Source: Planctomycetota bacterium (GTDB lineage Bacteria > Planctomycetota > Planctomycetia > Planctomycetales > Planctomycetaceae). From it: a stretch of DNA of 64,000 nt. The stretch is from contig QQVO01000006.1 in assembly GCA_003388505.1 (NCBI GenBank), positions 62,001-126,000 of the forward strand, written 5' to 3'. Position 1 is the stretch's first letter; each line of letters opens with the position of its first letter. The notes beneath the pieces were generated by a model. It was given only the letters and a program-made list of their open reading frames with translations, had not been told where the DNA came from and did no database searches. A program made the position numbers and the translations under genes. Shown here piece by piece: positions 9,021 through 17,363 of the stretch.

Positions 9021-10166
9021 CTAGTCGCGAAGTGCGGCGAGGTGGCGGCGGAAGGCGGCGTCGACGGCGTCGCTGCCGGAGAGAGCTCCCTCAGGCAGCG
9101 GATGTTCCTCGGAGAAGACCTGCATCTGCTCGGGCGTCTCGATGGTGATCGCACTGAGGTCTTCGGGAAGGAGCTTGAACGAGTTTGACTCGGCCGAGAG
9201 GTGCTTCCCGAAAAACTCGTAAACGAGTTCGCGTTTGGACGGGCCGAAGTCGTGTCCTTCGTCGGGGAAGTGAGCGCTCTGGACCACTTCGGAGGCGCCG
9301 GCGACGCGGTACATGTGTTCGATGAACGGGTAGCCAAATTCGGGGAACCGCTCGGTCGGGTCGTTGCCGACCGAGATGATGAGTTGGGCCCTTGGCGACA
9401 CGGCGGCAGCGAGTTCGATGGCGTTCGTCTCCGCTTCCTGCATGACGGGGAGTCCTCCTTCGCAGAGGCAGCCTTCCGGGGCGGCCCAGTGATAGACGAT
9501 GACCAAGGGGGCGGACACCTTGATCCGGTCGTCGATCAGCGCCAGAAAGAACGCCTGCGTTCCCCCGCCGGACGCCCCGGTGATGCCGACCCGCTCGGGA
9601 TCGACGGTATCGAGTGCGGTGAGGTAGTCGACGATGCGGAGGCTGTTCCAGGTCTGTAGCGCGAGGACGAGGGGATCATCGTGGGTGGTCTGCTGGGAAT
9701 CCTGCCAGCCGACCATGCTGTAAGAGAAGACGGTCGCCCCCATGCGGGCGAAGTGGGCGCAGCGGATCTGATGGTTCTCGCGAAACCGGCCGAGGGGACG
9801 GAAATGACCGTGCGGGCAGAGGATAGCGGGGCCGGGGGTCTGCTGGTCGAGCGGACGGTAGAGGTTGCCGGTGCAATAGAAACCGGGGACGGTCTCGAGC
9901 GCGACGTTCTCAACCGAGTAGCCGTCGTATTCGCGGCGGCTGTGGACGAGGGCCTGCACGTCGGGCCGTTCCGTCAGCGGCCACAGGCCGGCTCCTTTCA
10001 GGAACTCTTCGCGCAATTCGGCGCGCCGCTCGGCCCAGGCGTCGGCGGTGTCGTAGCGCGTTCGCGACTGGACGAGTTGCTCGCGGACGGCGGCTTCTTC
10101 GGCGGCGCCGGTGTGAGCGATGGTGAGGATCAGGATGACGGCGCTGCAGCGGAGGATGGTGGTCAT
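9021..10166 (-). CDS. Secreted alpha/beta-hydrolase, acetyl-xylan-esterase / dienelactone-hydrolase type
   Basis: 381 residues with a signal peptide (MTTILRCSAVILILTIAHTGAAEE). The nucleophile elbow is GASGGG, with Ser as nucleophile. The catalytic His is likely the one in DEGHDFG near residue 320, and an acidic residue between them completes the triad. An oxyanion-type motif CPHGHF lies earlier. Such planctomycete enzymes are often annotated as acetyl xylan esterases acting on acylated polysaccharides. The substrate is not shown by sequence. Downstream repeats separate it from the TolC-like gene. A fragment of a second hydrolase of similar type lies just upstream (10248-10503). Confidence 0.86.
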   Translation of the reverse strand: MTTILRCSAVILILTIAHTGAAEEAAVREQLVQSRTRYDTADAWAERRAELREEFLKGAGLWPLTERPDVQALVHSRREYDGYSVENVALETVPGFYCTGNLYRPLDQQTPGPAILCPHGHFRPLGRFRENHQIRCAHFARMGATVFSYSMVGWQDSQQTTHDDPLVLALQTWNSLRIVDYLTALDTVDPERVGITGASGGGTQAFFLALIDDRIKVSAPLVIVYHWAAPEGCLCEGGLPVMQEAETNAIELAAAVSPRAQLIISVGNDPTERFPEFGYPFIEHMYRVAGASEVVQSAHFPDEGHDFGPSKRELVYEFFGKHLSAESNSFKLLPEDLSAITIETPEQMQVFSEEHPLPEGALSGSDAVDAAFRRHLAALRD

Positions 10167-10227
10167 GGTGAAGTTTTTAACCGGTTGACGACGTTGTGAG
10201 GTTTTGAGGCGTTCTGTCGCTGTTCAT

Positions 10228-10251
10228 CCGAAGTCTCACGACTTCGGCTAC
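10228..10251 (-). repeat. REP-like hairpin with GTAG flank
   Basis: CCGAAGT-ctcacg-ACTTCGG (10228-10247) is followed directly by CTAC. On the minus strand it therefore reads GTAG followed by a hairpin, the canonical arrangement of REP sequences. It lies at the end of the hydrolase remnant, in the 81-bp gap before the esterase gene. Confidence 0.6.
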
Positions 10252-10503
10252 GGGGTATTGCGGCCGCTCCACTCGTGGCCTCCCGCAAAGCGATCGAAGT
10301 GCAGATTACCGGGCGCGCGGGCGGCGGCATAGGCGCGGGGCAGCCGCTGGCGGAACAGATCGTCCCACAGTGGCACGATCAGCCCGTCCTCGGAGCCTGT
10401 TTCTCGGACGCAGGGCATCGGGGCGATGAGCGATGCAATTTCGGAATAGTCTCCGTACTTCACGAGCCGGGGATCATTTGCGACCCGCAACTGTGCCGGA
10501 GCG
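10248..10503 (-). pseudogene. Remnant of a hydrolase gene (C-terminal fragment only)
   Basis: About 80 codons read YGDYSEIASLIAP then ETGSEDGLIVP then FDRFAGGHEWSGR. This matches, from family knowledge, the C-terminal end of planctomycete dienelactone-hydrolase-like esterases, where the last motif carries the catalytic His. No nucleophile half is present: the frame runs upstream into the S1-domain gene (10504-10800), which is read in another frame on the same strand. I see no start or ribosome site. It is most simply a decayed leftover of a gene replaced or deleted at its 5' side. Confidence 0.6.
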
Positions 10504-10800
10504 TCATTCCGCGCCAGCCAGTTGACTCGGTTTCGTACCCAGCCATATCTGTCGGTTGTGTTCCTTGAATCCGAGCACCACGGCTTCAATCTCCGATCCT
10601 ACTTCCGGAAACTCTGCGACGCTCACCGGGTGAGCGTCAGCAACGTCCGTGATCTGCACCAAGCCATCGAACACAACGCCAGGAACATCGACAAACATTC
10701 CAAATGCCTTGTGTTCTCGTACAACTCCTCGAACGCGCGTACCGACCTTAAGGGCCGACTTAAGTTGATCCCATTCGCTTTCAGAAGCCGCGGGGTTCAA
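10504..10800 (-). CDS. Small S1 RNA-binding domain protein
   Basis: 98 residues. One S1/OB domain fills most of the chain: the segment VGTRVRGVVREHKAFGMFVD, then GLVQITDV, and near the end AVVLGFKEHNRQIWLGTKPSQL. These are the beta strands and the QIWLG ending seen in S1 repeats. The start appears to be TTG, with only a weak ribosome site. Stand-alone S1 proteins of this type may bind RNA or ribosomes; the role is not known. It sits directly against the hydrolase remnant, so the remnant could be mistaken for its 3' extension. Confidence 0.78.
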   Translation of the reverse strand: MNPAASESEWDQLKSALKVGTRVRGVVREHKAFGMFVDVPGVVFDGLVQITDVADAHPVSVAEFPEVGSEIEAVVLGFKEHNRQIWLGTKPSQLAGAE

Positions 10801-10821
10801 TGGACTGCTTTAGTTGAGCAG

Positions 10822-10894
10822 AGCCGGCTGTACCGGCCGGAGATGGAGAGCAGAACTGCAAACACGGCCCGTCGGCCGGCACAGCCGGCCCTAC
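10822..10894. repeat. Inverted pair of GC-rich hairpins (BIME-like)
   Basis: GGCCGGC-aca-GCCGGCC (10874-10890) is followed by CTAC. An inverted, slightly degenerate copy, GCCGGCTGTACCGGCC, lies near 10823-10838. The pair sits between the DUF1501 gene's 3' end and the S1 gene and could act as a transcription barrier on the minus strand. Confidence 0.5.
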
Positions 10895-10899
10895 TTAGC

Positions 10900-12138
10900 T
10901 CAGGTTGAGACGAAATTGAGCTTGGGGAATTGCTTGCCAAGCACCGGTTCGGCGGGGATCTGGAGCCAGTTTTCGAGGAGGGTGGCGTAGACGGAGCGGA
11001 AGTCGGTGTGGTGTTTGAGGTCGCCCTGAGTGAGGTCGTTGAGGCTGGGGTGTTCGCCGACGAGGCCGCCGTTTGTGTCTGGCCCCATGACGAACATCTG
11101 CGACGCGGCGCCGTGGTCGGTGCCGAGGCTGCCGTTCTCGTGGACGCGGCGGCCGAACTCGGAGAAGGTGACGAGCAGCACGCGTTCGTCGAGATGCTGC
11201 TGCTCAAGGTCCTGGAAGAAGGCGTTGACCGCGCCGGATAGTTCGGCCAGCAATCCCTGATGCGCCCCCTGCTGTTGCGAATGGGTATCGAACCCGCCGA
11301 GGGAGACGAAGAAGATTCTGGTGCCGAGATCGCTCGCGATGACGCGCGAGACGGCGTGCAGTTTCTGACCCAGACCGGTGGCCGGATACTTGATGTTGCC
11401 GGCGCCGCGCGCGAGCACCTCTTCGATCTTTCGGGCAGACTGCAATGCGGTGCGGGTCGTTCGCCTGAGAAACTCCAGGTCCGATCCCTGCGGAGCCTGC
11501 TGATCGGCGAGTTGCCCCAGGACGCGCTGCCGCGCCGCAGCGCGTTCGGCGTCCGCTGCGCCCGGTTGCAGGCGGTACTCCTCGAGACTCTGCACGTTGG
11601 GCACGTTCACGTCGTAGGCGGTGACGGCGAGGGGCCGCTCCTGAGAACCGATCGCCAGTGCCGGCATTTCCCCTGACCGGCGCTGGGCGTCGTGATCGAG
11701 CGCGGCGCCGAGCCACCCGATCTGGGGGGATTCGTTTTCCGGCTGGGCGGAGTGCCAGATGTCCATCGACCGGAAGTGCGACCGGTCGGGATTGGGATAC
11801 CCGACCCCCTGCACGATCGCCACGGAGCCGTTGTCGTAGCGATCCTTCAACTCCCGCAGCGAGGGGTGCAGACCGAGGTAGTCGTCGATTCGGAGGAGGT
11901 TTGTTTGCGGGATCGCGATTCCGGGTCGCGACCGGTGGTAGATGTCGTCGCCGTAGGGGATGACGGTGTTGAGCCCGTCGTTTCCGCCGGCCAGTTCGAC
12001 GACGACGAGGATTCGATCGTTCGCCGAGTTCTCGCCCGCCCGGGCCATACGTGACAGCAATGCCGGGGGAGCGACTCCGAGCGACAACAATCCGCAGGCG
12101 CCGGCCTGTTCGAGAAAGAGCCGTCGATTCAAACGCAT
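10900..12138 (-). CDS. DUF1501 family protein (sulfatase-like secreted protein)
   Basis: 412 residues. The N-terminus MRLNRRLFLEQAGACGLLSLG has the RR motif and hydrophobic stretch of a twin-arginine leader. The body carries DUF1501 landmarks: VVVELAGGNDGLNTVIPYGD, GVGYPNPDRSHFRSMDIWHS, FFVSLGGFDTHSQQ, and LLVTFSEFGRRVHENGSLGTDHG. These resemble metal-binding motifs of the alkaline phosphatase fold. The ATG at 12138 has AAGGAG six bases upstream. It is the third gene of a minus-strand operon after DUF1800, from which it is separated by 18 bp; DUF1800 and DUF1501 pair very often in bacteria. The substrate is unknown. Confidence 0.92.
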   Translation of the reverse strand: MRLNRRLFLEQAGACGLLSLGVAPPALLSRMARAGENSANDRILVVVELAGGNDGLNTVIPYGDDIYHRSRPGIAIPQTNLLRIDDYLGLHPSLRELKDRYDNGSVAIVQGVGYPNPDRSHFRSMDIWHSAQPENESPQIGWLGAALDHDAQRRSGEMPALAIGSQERPLAVTAYDVNVPNVQSLEEYRLQPGAADAERAAARQRVLGQLADQQAPQGSDLEFLRRTTRTALQSARKIEEVLARGAGNIKYPATGLGQKLHAVSRVIASDLGTRIFFVSLGGFDTHSQQQGAHQGLLAELSGAVNAFFQDLEQQHLDERVLLVTFSEFGRRVHENGSLGTDHGAASQMFVMGPDTNGGLVGEHPSLNDLTQGDLKHHTDFRSVYATLLENWLQIPAEPVLGKQFPKLNFVST

Positions 12139-12156
12139 CACTCACTCCTTCATCGC

Positions 12157-13506
12157 TCAGGTGAGTTGGTAATCGGGCGTCGACAAGACGATCTGCAGGA
12201 GGCTGCGAATACGCGCGGTGCGATCTCCGCCGGCCTGCTGATACGCCGCCGCGAGTTCGTGCGTCTCTTCCGTCGCCGGTTCGCGTCCCAGCAGAAAGGC
12301 GGCGATCTGCGTAACGACTTCTTCGCGCGAACCGGCGCCCAACTGCCGCGCGAGTGCAGCGGGGTGGGGCATCTCGCCGAACCGTTCCCCGCCGGCAAGT
12401 TCGGTGGCGAAGTTGATCCTCAGAATCATTGTCGTGGTGCTGATCCAGTCTCTGCCTCCGTCCCAGCCCTTGACGGTCGGCGGCTGGAACAGATCCTGGC
12501 CGAGTTTTTCCAGTGCCTCAGCGCTCGCATTCAGGTTGGAGCGGACCTCCAGCGATCTTTGCGAGCCGACGACGAGGTCGACAGGGCTCTTGATGAGTGC
12601 CAGTCGCGACGACTCCGCCCAGAACGCGCGGGAGCGGAACAGTTCTCCGAGGACTGGCGTTATCTGGAAGTTGTGCGCCTGAATGCGATCTGCCAGGGCG
12701 GCGATCAGTTCCTCCTGCGGCTCCGGTTGCACGAAGTAGCGCAGGAGTTTGACGGCGATGAACCGCGGGCAGGCGGGCTGTTCGAGACAGAGTTCGATGA
12801 CGTCGTCACCGTTGAGATTTCCCGTGCGGCCGAAGACGGTTTTCTCGCCGGTGTCGTGTTGGAGTTCGTTGAACCAGAACTCTCCTTTACGGACATGCCA
12901 TCCGCTGAAGGCGCGGGCCGCCTCGATGATGTCGGCTTCGGTGTAGTTGCCGATGCCGAGGCTGAAGAGTTCCATCACCTCGCGGGCGAAGTTTTCGTTG
13001 GGATGCCGTTTGCGGTTGGCGTTCCCGTCCAGCCAGACGAGCATTGCGACGTCGCGGGACATTTCGTGCAACAGTTCTCGAAAATCGCCCAGCGCATGCC
13101 GGCGGAAAGCGTCGTTCTGGGCGGCCATCTGCTTGACCGACTGCACTTTGCCGTAGGACGTGGCGAAGTGATCGTGCCAGAGGAGCGCCATCCGCTCGAC
13201 CAGCGAATTGGCGGTGTACCGCATGCGGTAGAACCACCAGGCCTTGAGGTCGCCGATGGAACCGGTCTGATGGGCGGTATTCCGCAGCAACCGGGCGACC
13301 TGATCGAACTCCTCCGACTCCGGCTGGGGGGCGAGTCGCCGCTGGAGCGTGGCCTCCAGACCCTCGTCGACGGCCCGGTCGATCTCCGTGACGGTTGCTC
13401 CGAATCCGGTTCGCCGGAGCAGGTGGGCCGCGTCGTGCCGGGTCCAGGAACGGTTTGCCGGTTCGGCCGGCGCCAGCGGATCGTCCGTGCGCAGCTTGAG
13501 ATTCAC
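12157..13506 (-). CDS. DUF1800 family protein
   Basis: 449 residues, typical DUF1800 length. Landmarks are the N-terminal AAHLLRRTGFGAT, RMALLWHDHFATS, the HPNENFAREVMELFSLGIGN motif and the C-terminal KGWDGGRDWIST. The most likely start is a GTG at 13506 that overlaps the stop codon of the upstream gene in a GTGA overlap, with GGGAG six bases before it. An in-frame TTG at 13512 is an alternative. The overlap implies translational coupling. The family is associated with DUF1501 partners in many phyla, but its biochemical role is unproven. Confidence 0.92.
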   Translation of the reverse strand: MNLKLRTDDPLAPAEPANRSWTRHDAAHLLRRTGFGATVTEIDRAVDEGLEATLQRRLAPQPESEEFDQVARLLRNTAHQTGSIGDLKAWWFYRMRYTANSLVERMALLWHDHFATSYGKVQSVKQMAAQNDAFRRHALGDFRELLHEMSRDVAMLVWLDGNANRKRHPNENFAREVMELFSLGIGNYTEADIIEAARAFSGWHVRKGEFWFNELQHDTGEKTVFGRTGNLNGDDVIELCLEQPACPRFIAVKLLRYFVQPEPQEELIAALADRIQAHNFQITPVLGELFRSRAFWAESSRLALIKSPVDLVVGSQRSLEVRSNLNASAEALEKLGQDLFQPPTVKGWDGGRDWISTTTMILRINFATELAGGERFGEMPHPAALARQLGAGSREEVVTQIAAFLLGREPATEETHELAAAYQQAGGDRTARIRSLLQIVLSTPDYQLT

Positions 13507-15272
13507 TTCCAACTCCCCTGCAGCCTCAATTCGTACGTTCCCTCACCGGCGGACGTCGTCAGTTGCAGACCCTGCATCATGCGGATCAACTCCAGTAGCG
13601 CCGCGACATCCTCACTCGCCCGCTCTGGCTCAGTTCCGTCCTGAATGGCGCGCGCTTCCAGCACGGTGCGGTTCTTCTCGAACGCGTCGGCGAGAGTGGC
13701 GGCGTGGAGTTCCAGATCGAAGCAGCGACTTGAACCGGCGGTTGCGTCGGCCGGGGTCTGTGCGGCGTCAATCAGTTCGCGGCAGAGATCGACCGACGAA
13801 CAGAGGAGAAACTGGTTGCCGACCAGAGCGGAGGCGGGTTGAAAATTGAACACGACCGGCAGCGAGTCGCCCTCCGGCGTGCTGAGATAGCGGCCGTAAG
13901 AGATGTGCGCTCCGCCGTAGGACTCCGAATCCATGATCCACGGTTCGCGTCCTTGCGCGCTGGCCTGGAGATTGAGCACGGCGGTGAGCGTCTGAAAGAA
14001 GAGCCGCAGCGTGTCGGCGCCTTCCTCGGGGTCGGCGAGTTCGATGACGGCCGCGAACCCGGGGAGTTTCAAGCCGGGTTCGCCTTCGAGATGATCGAAG
14101 TTCTGCAGGGCGGCCAGAAATGTCATGCGATCGCCGAGCAGGGGCAGCACGTCTTCGCCGATATCCCGGCCGGGCAGCAGGTTGCCGATGTTGGTCTCGA
14201 ACTGGTCGAAGCCCGGCAGCGCTTCGGGCTGCAGGTAGGTTTCGCGCTGCCTGTACCACTGATCGAGGTTCCGGTACCAGGCGAAACCCCCGATCAGCCC
14301 TTCGACCTGTGGGATCGCCGGGGCGCCCGCATCACCGGGTGACGGGAAAAAGACGTGATGGGACTCGTCCAACTCGTGTGCGGCGCCTGCCACCGAGGCG
14401 GCAACCGCGAAGCCATTTTCCTCGACATCGACCGTGACGCCGGCGTACGGGCTGTGGGCCACGAGTTCGAGCAGTCCGCTGAACAGCAACGACGCGAGGG
14501 GATTGTCGAGTTTCTCGGGGATGCCCATCCGGCCGTCCGTGGCGGCCCCGATGGCGTGTGAATCGACGAAGAGGCGCAGCTCGTGGCCGTCTCCGAGCTG
14601 GTCGGCCATCGCGACAAAACGCTCGTCAGTGGCGAGGCTGGCGGCGGACGGATCGGATTCGGGATCACTGCCGGACTGGAGTTGTTCGAGCAGATCCCGC
14701 GTCGAGGCGGCGAAGACGGTCTCTCCGGCAATGACGACATACAATTTGCCGTCGAGTGCGAACCCGGGCGTGCCGGCGGGAGTCTCGAAGCGCTCCACGC
14801 GGTCGCCGGCCAGATCGAGGAACGGATCGATTCGCTCTTGAATGAGAGCCAGCAGTTCGGCGTCGGTCGCTTCAATCAGAACGGCCAGATGCGGCTGCTG
14901 GGGCTGGTCGCCGGGATAAAGGGCGGCGATCCATCTTCCTCCCAGCACTTTCTCGAACAGGGTCCAGAGGTCGGTCCTGAGTTGGGCTTCGAGGATCTGC
15001 CGGCCGGCCTGTTGCTGCTGATACTGGTCTGTTTTGCGGTACTGCTGGTACTGCGGCGAGGCGAGAATCCGTTCCAACAGGGCGGATTCCTGCAATTGCC
15101 GAGCGACGGGTCCGAGGCCTTCGGCTTCGAGACAGGCGAAGGCGCCGGAGGGGAATCTCTCGGCGAGGGGTCGAGGTTCTGGGTCTTCCGCGAACGCGAC
15201 GGAAACCGAGCAGAAAGTGAGACTCGCCAGCAGCAGCGAGTGACGGAAGAAGCGGGGCGGGCAGCGGAGCAT
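13503..15272 (-). CDS. Secreted protein of unknown function, first gene of the DUF1800/DUF1501 operon
   Basis: 589 residues with a clear signal peptide (RHSLLLASLTFCSVSVAFAEDP). The mature part is acidic, rich in Leu, Glu and Asp, with a Gln-rich helix near residues 75-95. Several segments look like paired alpha/beta units (HLAVLIEATDAELLALI, LYVVIAGETVFAASTRDLLEQL), reminiscent of DUF3352-type secreted proteins. I do not recognise an enzyme motif. The stop codon overlaps the DUF1800 start, so it is probably expressed together with it. Confidence 0.82.
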   Translation of the reverse strand: MLRCPPRFFRHSLLLASLTFCSVSVAFAEDPEPRPLAERFPSGAFACLEAEGLGPVARQLQESALLERILASPQYQQYRKTDQYQQQQAGRQILEAQLRTDLWTLFEKVLGGRWIAALYPGDQPQQPHLAVLIEATDAELLALIQERIDPFLDLAGDRVERFETPAGTPGFALDGKLYVVIAGETVFAASTRDLLEQLQSGSDPESDPSAASLATDERFVAMADQLGDGHELRLFVDSHAIGAATDGRMGIPEKLDNPLASLLFSGLLELVAHSPYAGVTVDVEENGFAVAASVAGAAHELDESHHVFFPSPGDAGAPAIPQVEGLIGGFAWYRNLDQWYRQRETYLQPEALPGFDQFETNIGNLLPGRDIGEDVLPLLGDRMTFLAALQNFDHLEGEPGLKLPGFAAVIELADPEEGADTLRLFFQTLTAVLNLQASAQGREPWIMDSESYGGAHISYGRYLSTPEGDSLPVVFNFQPASALVGNQFLLCSSVDLCRELIDAAQTPADATAGSSRCFDLELHAATLADAFEKNRTVLEARAIQDGTEPERASEDVAALLELIRMMQGLQLTTSAGEGTYELRLQGSWK

Positions 15273-15736
15273 GAACAGGTCTCGTTCGGCCGGGGAGGGA
15301 ATCGGCGATTCGGAGCGTCGCGGCGGAACCGCATCAAACAGGATCGGACCATCGGCTGCGACGGCGGAGACTTCCGCTATCTTGCGGTTCGTCGCAGAGG
15401 GTTACCAGCCCGGAGCGGGTCCGGTTTCAAAGAAGGCGGGTCCGGTTTCAAAGAAGTTAGAGCAAATTGCTCGACCATGTGTCCGCGTCGAGCGGTGTCT
15501 GGATCGTCGAGGACGAGAATCCGCGAGACAGATCGCCAACACTGATTTGCAAAGCGCAATCGCCGACCTGGCTCAAGAAGTCAGCGAAAGCGGCCGATTC
15601 ACTCCGTCGAGTCGGCCTCATGAATTGCTGGGGCGCGGCCGAGCGCCGTGGCAGGGTTCGACTTGTGGGTTGCTTGATGAGCTCAATCCGCCTTGGGGGG
15701 ACGGAAGTCGGGCTCTGGATGACGACTCGCGCGAAG
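15273..15736. other. Intergenic stretch with a 21-bp tandem repeat
   Basis: This is the 464 bp between the operon's first gene and the metallothionein gene. It holds two perfect copies of a 21-bp unit, GCGGGTCCGGTTTCAAAGAAG, at 15415-15456. The word CGAGTCGGCC at about 15607 recalls a half hairpin of repeat module B. No gene is apparent. The operon's promoter should lie here, reading leftward. Confidence 0.5.
15415..15456. repeat. Two tandem copies of a 21-bp unit
   Basis: The unit GCGGGTCCGGTTTCAAAGAAG occurs twice, head to tail, without mismatch. A direct pair upstream of an operon could be an operator or a replication-slippage product; nothing else in the sequence decides. Confidence 0.6.
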
Positions 15737-15907
15737 TCAGCTCTTGTTGCAATCACAATTCGGATTTTCGCAGCCTGTGCCGTCTGCGCAGCCCTGGCAG
15801 CAGTAGTTCTTGCCGTCCTTGACCACGCCTTGGCCGGGATCGACGAGACAGTTGCACCCCTGATGCGCGCACACCTGATCAACGGAACTTGCTTCAACGT
15901 GAAACAT
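15737..15907 (-). CDS. Bacterial metallothionein
   Basis: 56 residues with nine Cys (13, 18, 20, 36, 37, 40, 46, 51, 53) and His at 3 and 15. The pattern CAHQGCNC, a central DGKNYCCQGCADG and the ending CENPNCDC fit the SmtA/BmtA family, whose members fold around a Zn4 cluster and also bind Cd and Cu. The start has GGAGG about five bases upstream. The family normally begins with a short polar leader, as here. It is likely cytosolic and involved in metal storage or detoxification. No SmtB-type repressor gene is adjacent, so its control is unknown. Confidence 0.9.
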   Translation of the reverse strand: MFHVEASSVDQVCAHQGCNCLVDPGQGVVKDGKNYCCQGCADGTGCENPNCDCNKS

Positions 15908-16421
15908 TGACTCCTCCCGTACCCTGAAAATCGAAAATCTATCGTTACAAAAACTACCGGACGGGCTCCGCCGCGGGGGGCTGGTCGCTCGATCCTGCGG
16001 TGTTCGCCGTTGAGACACAGACCCCAGCCGGCGTTCTCCCTGCATCCGAATGGTTACACGAACTCCGCCAGGAGCGCTTAGAGGCGGTTACTGAATCGCT
16101 TTTGGGGGATCACCTGAAGAAAACGCCCGGATTCATTCGTCATTTTCGGTCGCAGGCTGCTTCAACCCATGAATCCAACTTGATCGCCGACCGGTCGTGC
16201 TGGCGGCTGATTGACCAGCCGTGCGGTTCAAGGGGCGATCGCGGGTTTTCGCCGAATTTCCGCGACTTGACCGGCTTACCGCAGTCGATTTCGCGGACTG
16301 TTGCCGAATTCCGGCGCAATGACCTGTTCCGGATGCAAAGCGGGGGCCAATCGGAACGGTAGATGCTGAATCGATACGCGGGAAATTTGCGACCGGAATC
16401 GTGACAGGCAGGAGTTGACCG
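15908..16421. other. Intergenic region between metallothionein and YihY genes
   Basis: 514 bp between divergent genes, so both promoters should lie here. The first 50 bases upstream of the metallothionein gene are unusually AT-rich (CGAAAATCTATCGTTACAAAAAC), a likely promoter site reading leftward. A 120-codon open frame exists on the plus strand (16000-16362), but it has no ribosome site or recognisable motif and I do not call it. Confidence 0.45.
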
Positions 16422-17363
16422 ATGTTTCAACTGATCAAGCAGGCATTCGCCGAGTTCTCGGAAGACAAGTGCATGCGGATGGCGGCGGCGCTGGCGTATT
16501 ACACCGTCTTCTCGCTCGCGCCGCTGATGATCATCGTGATGATGATCTGCGGCCTGATCTGGGATCCGTCGGATGTGGAAGGCCTGGTGCAGCAGGAGAT
16601 CCGCAGCGTCGTGGGGGAGAACGGCGCGGAGCAGGTTCGGACAATGCTGAGAAACGCGAGTCAATCGGATCGCGGAATTCTCGCGTCGGTGTTGAGCGGC
16701 GTGATGCTGCTGGTGGGGGCGACGGGCCTTGTGGGGCAGCTTCAGGGGGCGCTGAATGACGCCTGGGAAGTGAAGCCGGACCCCGAACAGGGCGGCCTCT
16801 GGAACTTCGTGACGAAGCGACTGCTGTCGTTCGGGATGATTTGCGGCATCGCCTTTTTGCTGCTGGTCTCCCTGATCGCCAGTTCTGTGCTGGCTGCCGC
16901 GGGAGACACGATTGCCGGCTGGCTCCCGCAGGACGTTTCTCAGGGAGTTCTAATGGCGATCAATCTGGTGGTGTCGCTGGCGGTGATCGTGGTTCTCTTC
17001 GGGGCGATGTTCAAGTTTCTGCCCGACGCAAAGGTCGCGTGGTCGGACGTTGCATTCGGGGCGGCTGTGACCGGCGTGCTGTTCGTGGTCGGGAAGTTCG
17101 CAATCGGCGCTTACCTGGGCAGCAAGAACATGGAAAGCACTTACGGCGCGGCGGGATCGCTGGCGCTGATTCTCATCTGGGTGTACTACTCGTCCATGAT
17201 CTTCCTGTTCGGAGCGGAGTTGACGCAGGTGTGGGCGAAACAAAGAGGCTCGGGCGTGTGGCCGGCGGAGGGAGCGGTGCGAGTGGTTGAGAAATCGGTC
17301 CGGGCCGACGGGGCCGAGGAGACATCGAAGCAAAGGGAACGAGATCGGGCCTTGACGGGGTAG
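16422..17363 (+). CDS. YihY/virulence factor BrkB family membrane protein
   Basis: 313 residues. The N-terminal RMAAALAYYTVFSLAPLMI motif is diagnostic of the family, and about six transmembrane segments follow. The C-terminal core contains AAGSLALILIWVYYSSMIFLFGAELTQVWA, where the family ends with YYSaqIfllGAE. A short charged cytosolic tail follows. The family was once called ribonuclease BN, but that activity belongs to another protein; the transport role is unresolved. The ATG is preceded by AGGAG at a good distance. Confidence 0.93.
   Translation: MFQLIKQAFAEFSEDKCMRMAAALAYYTVFSLAPLMIIVMMICGLIWDPSDVEGLVQQEIRSVVGENGAEQVRTMLRNASQSDRGILASVLSGVMLLVGATGLVGQLQGALNDAWEVKPDPEQGGLWNFVTKRLLSFGMICGIAFLLLVSLIASSVLAAAGDTIAGWLPQDVSQGVLMAINLVVSLAVIVVLFGAMFKFLPDAKVAWSDVAFGAAVTGVLFVVGKFAIGAYLGSKNMESTYGAAGSLALILIWVYYSSMIFLFGAELTQVWAKQRGSGVWPAEGAVRVVEKSVRADGAEETSKQRERDRALTG

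Noticed and set aside
16000-16362. 120-codon plus-strand frame upstream of the YihY gene
   Set aside because: No ribosome site, no motif, and partly in the promoter region of divergent genes; could be coding but unsupported.
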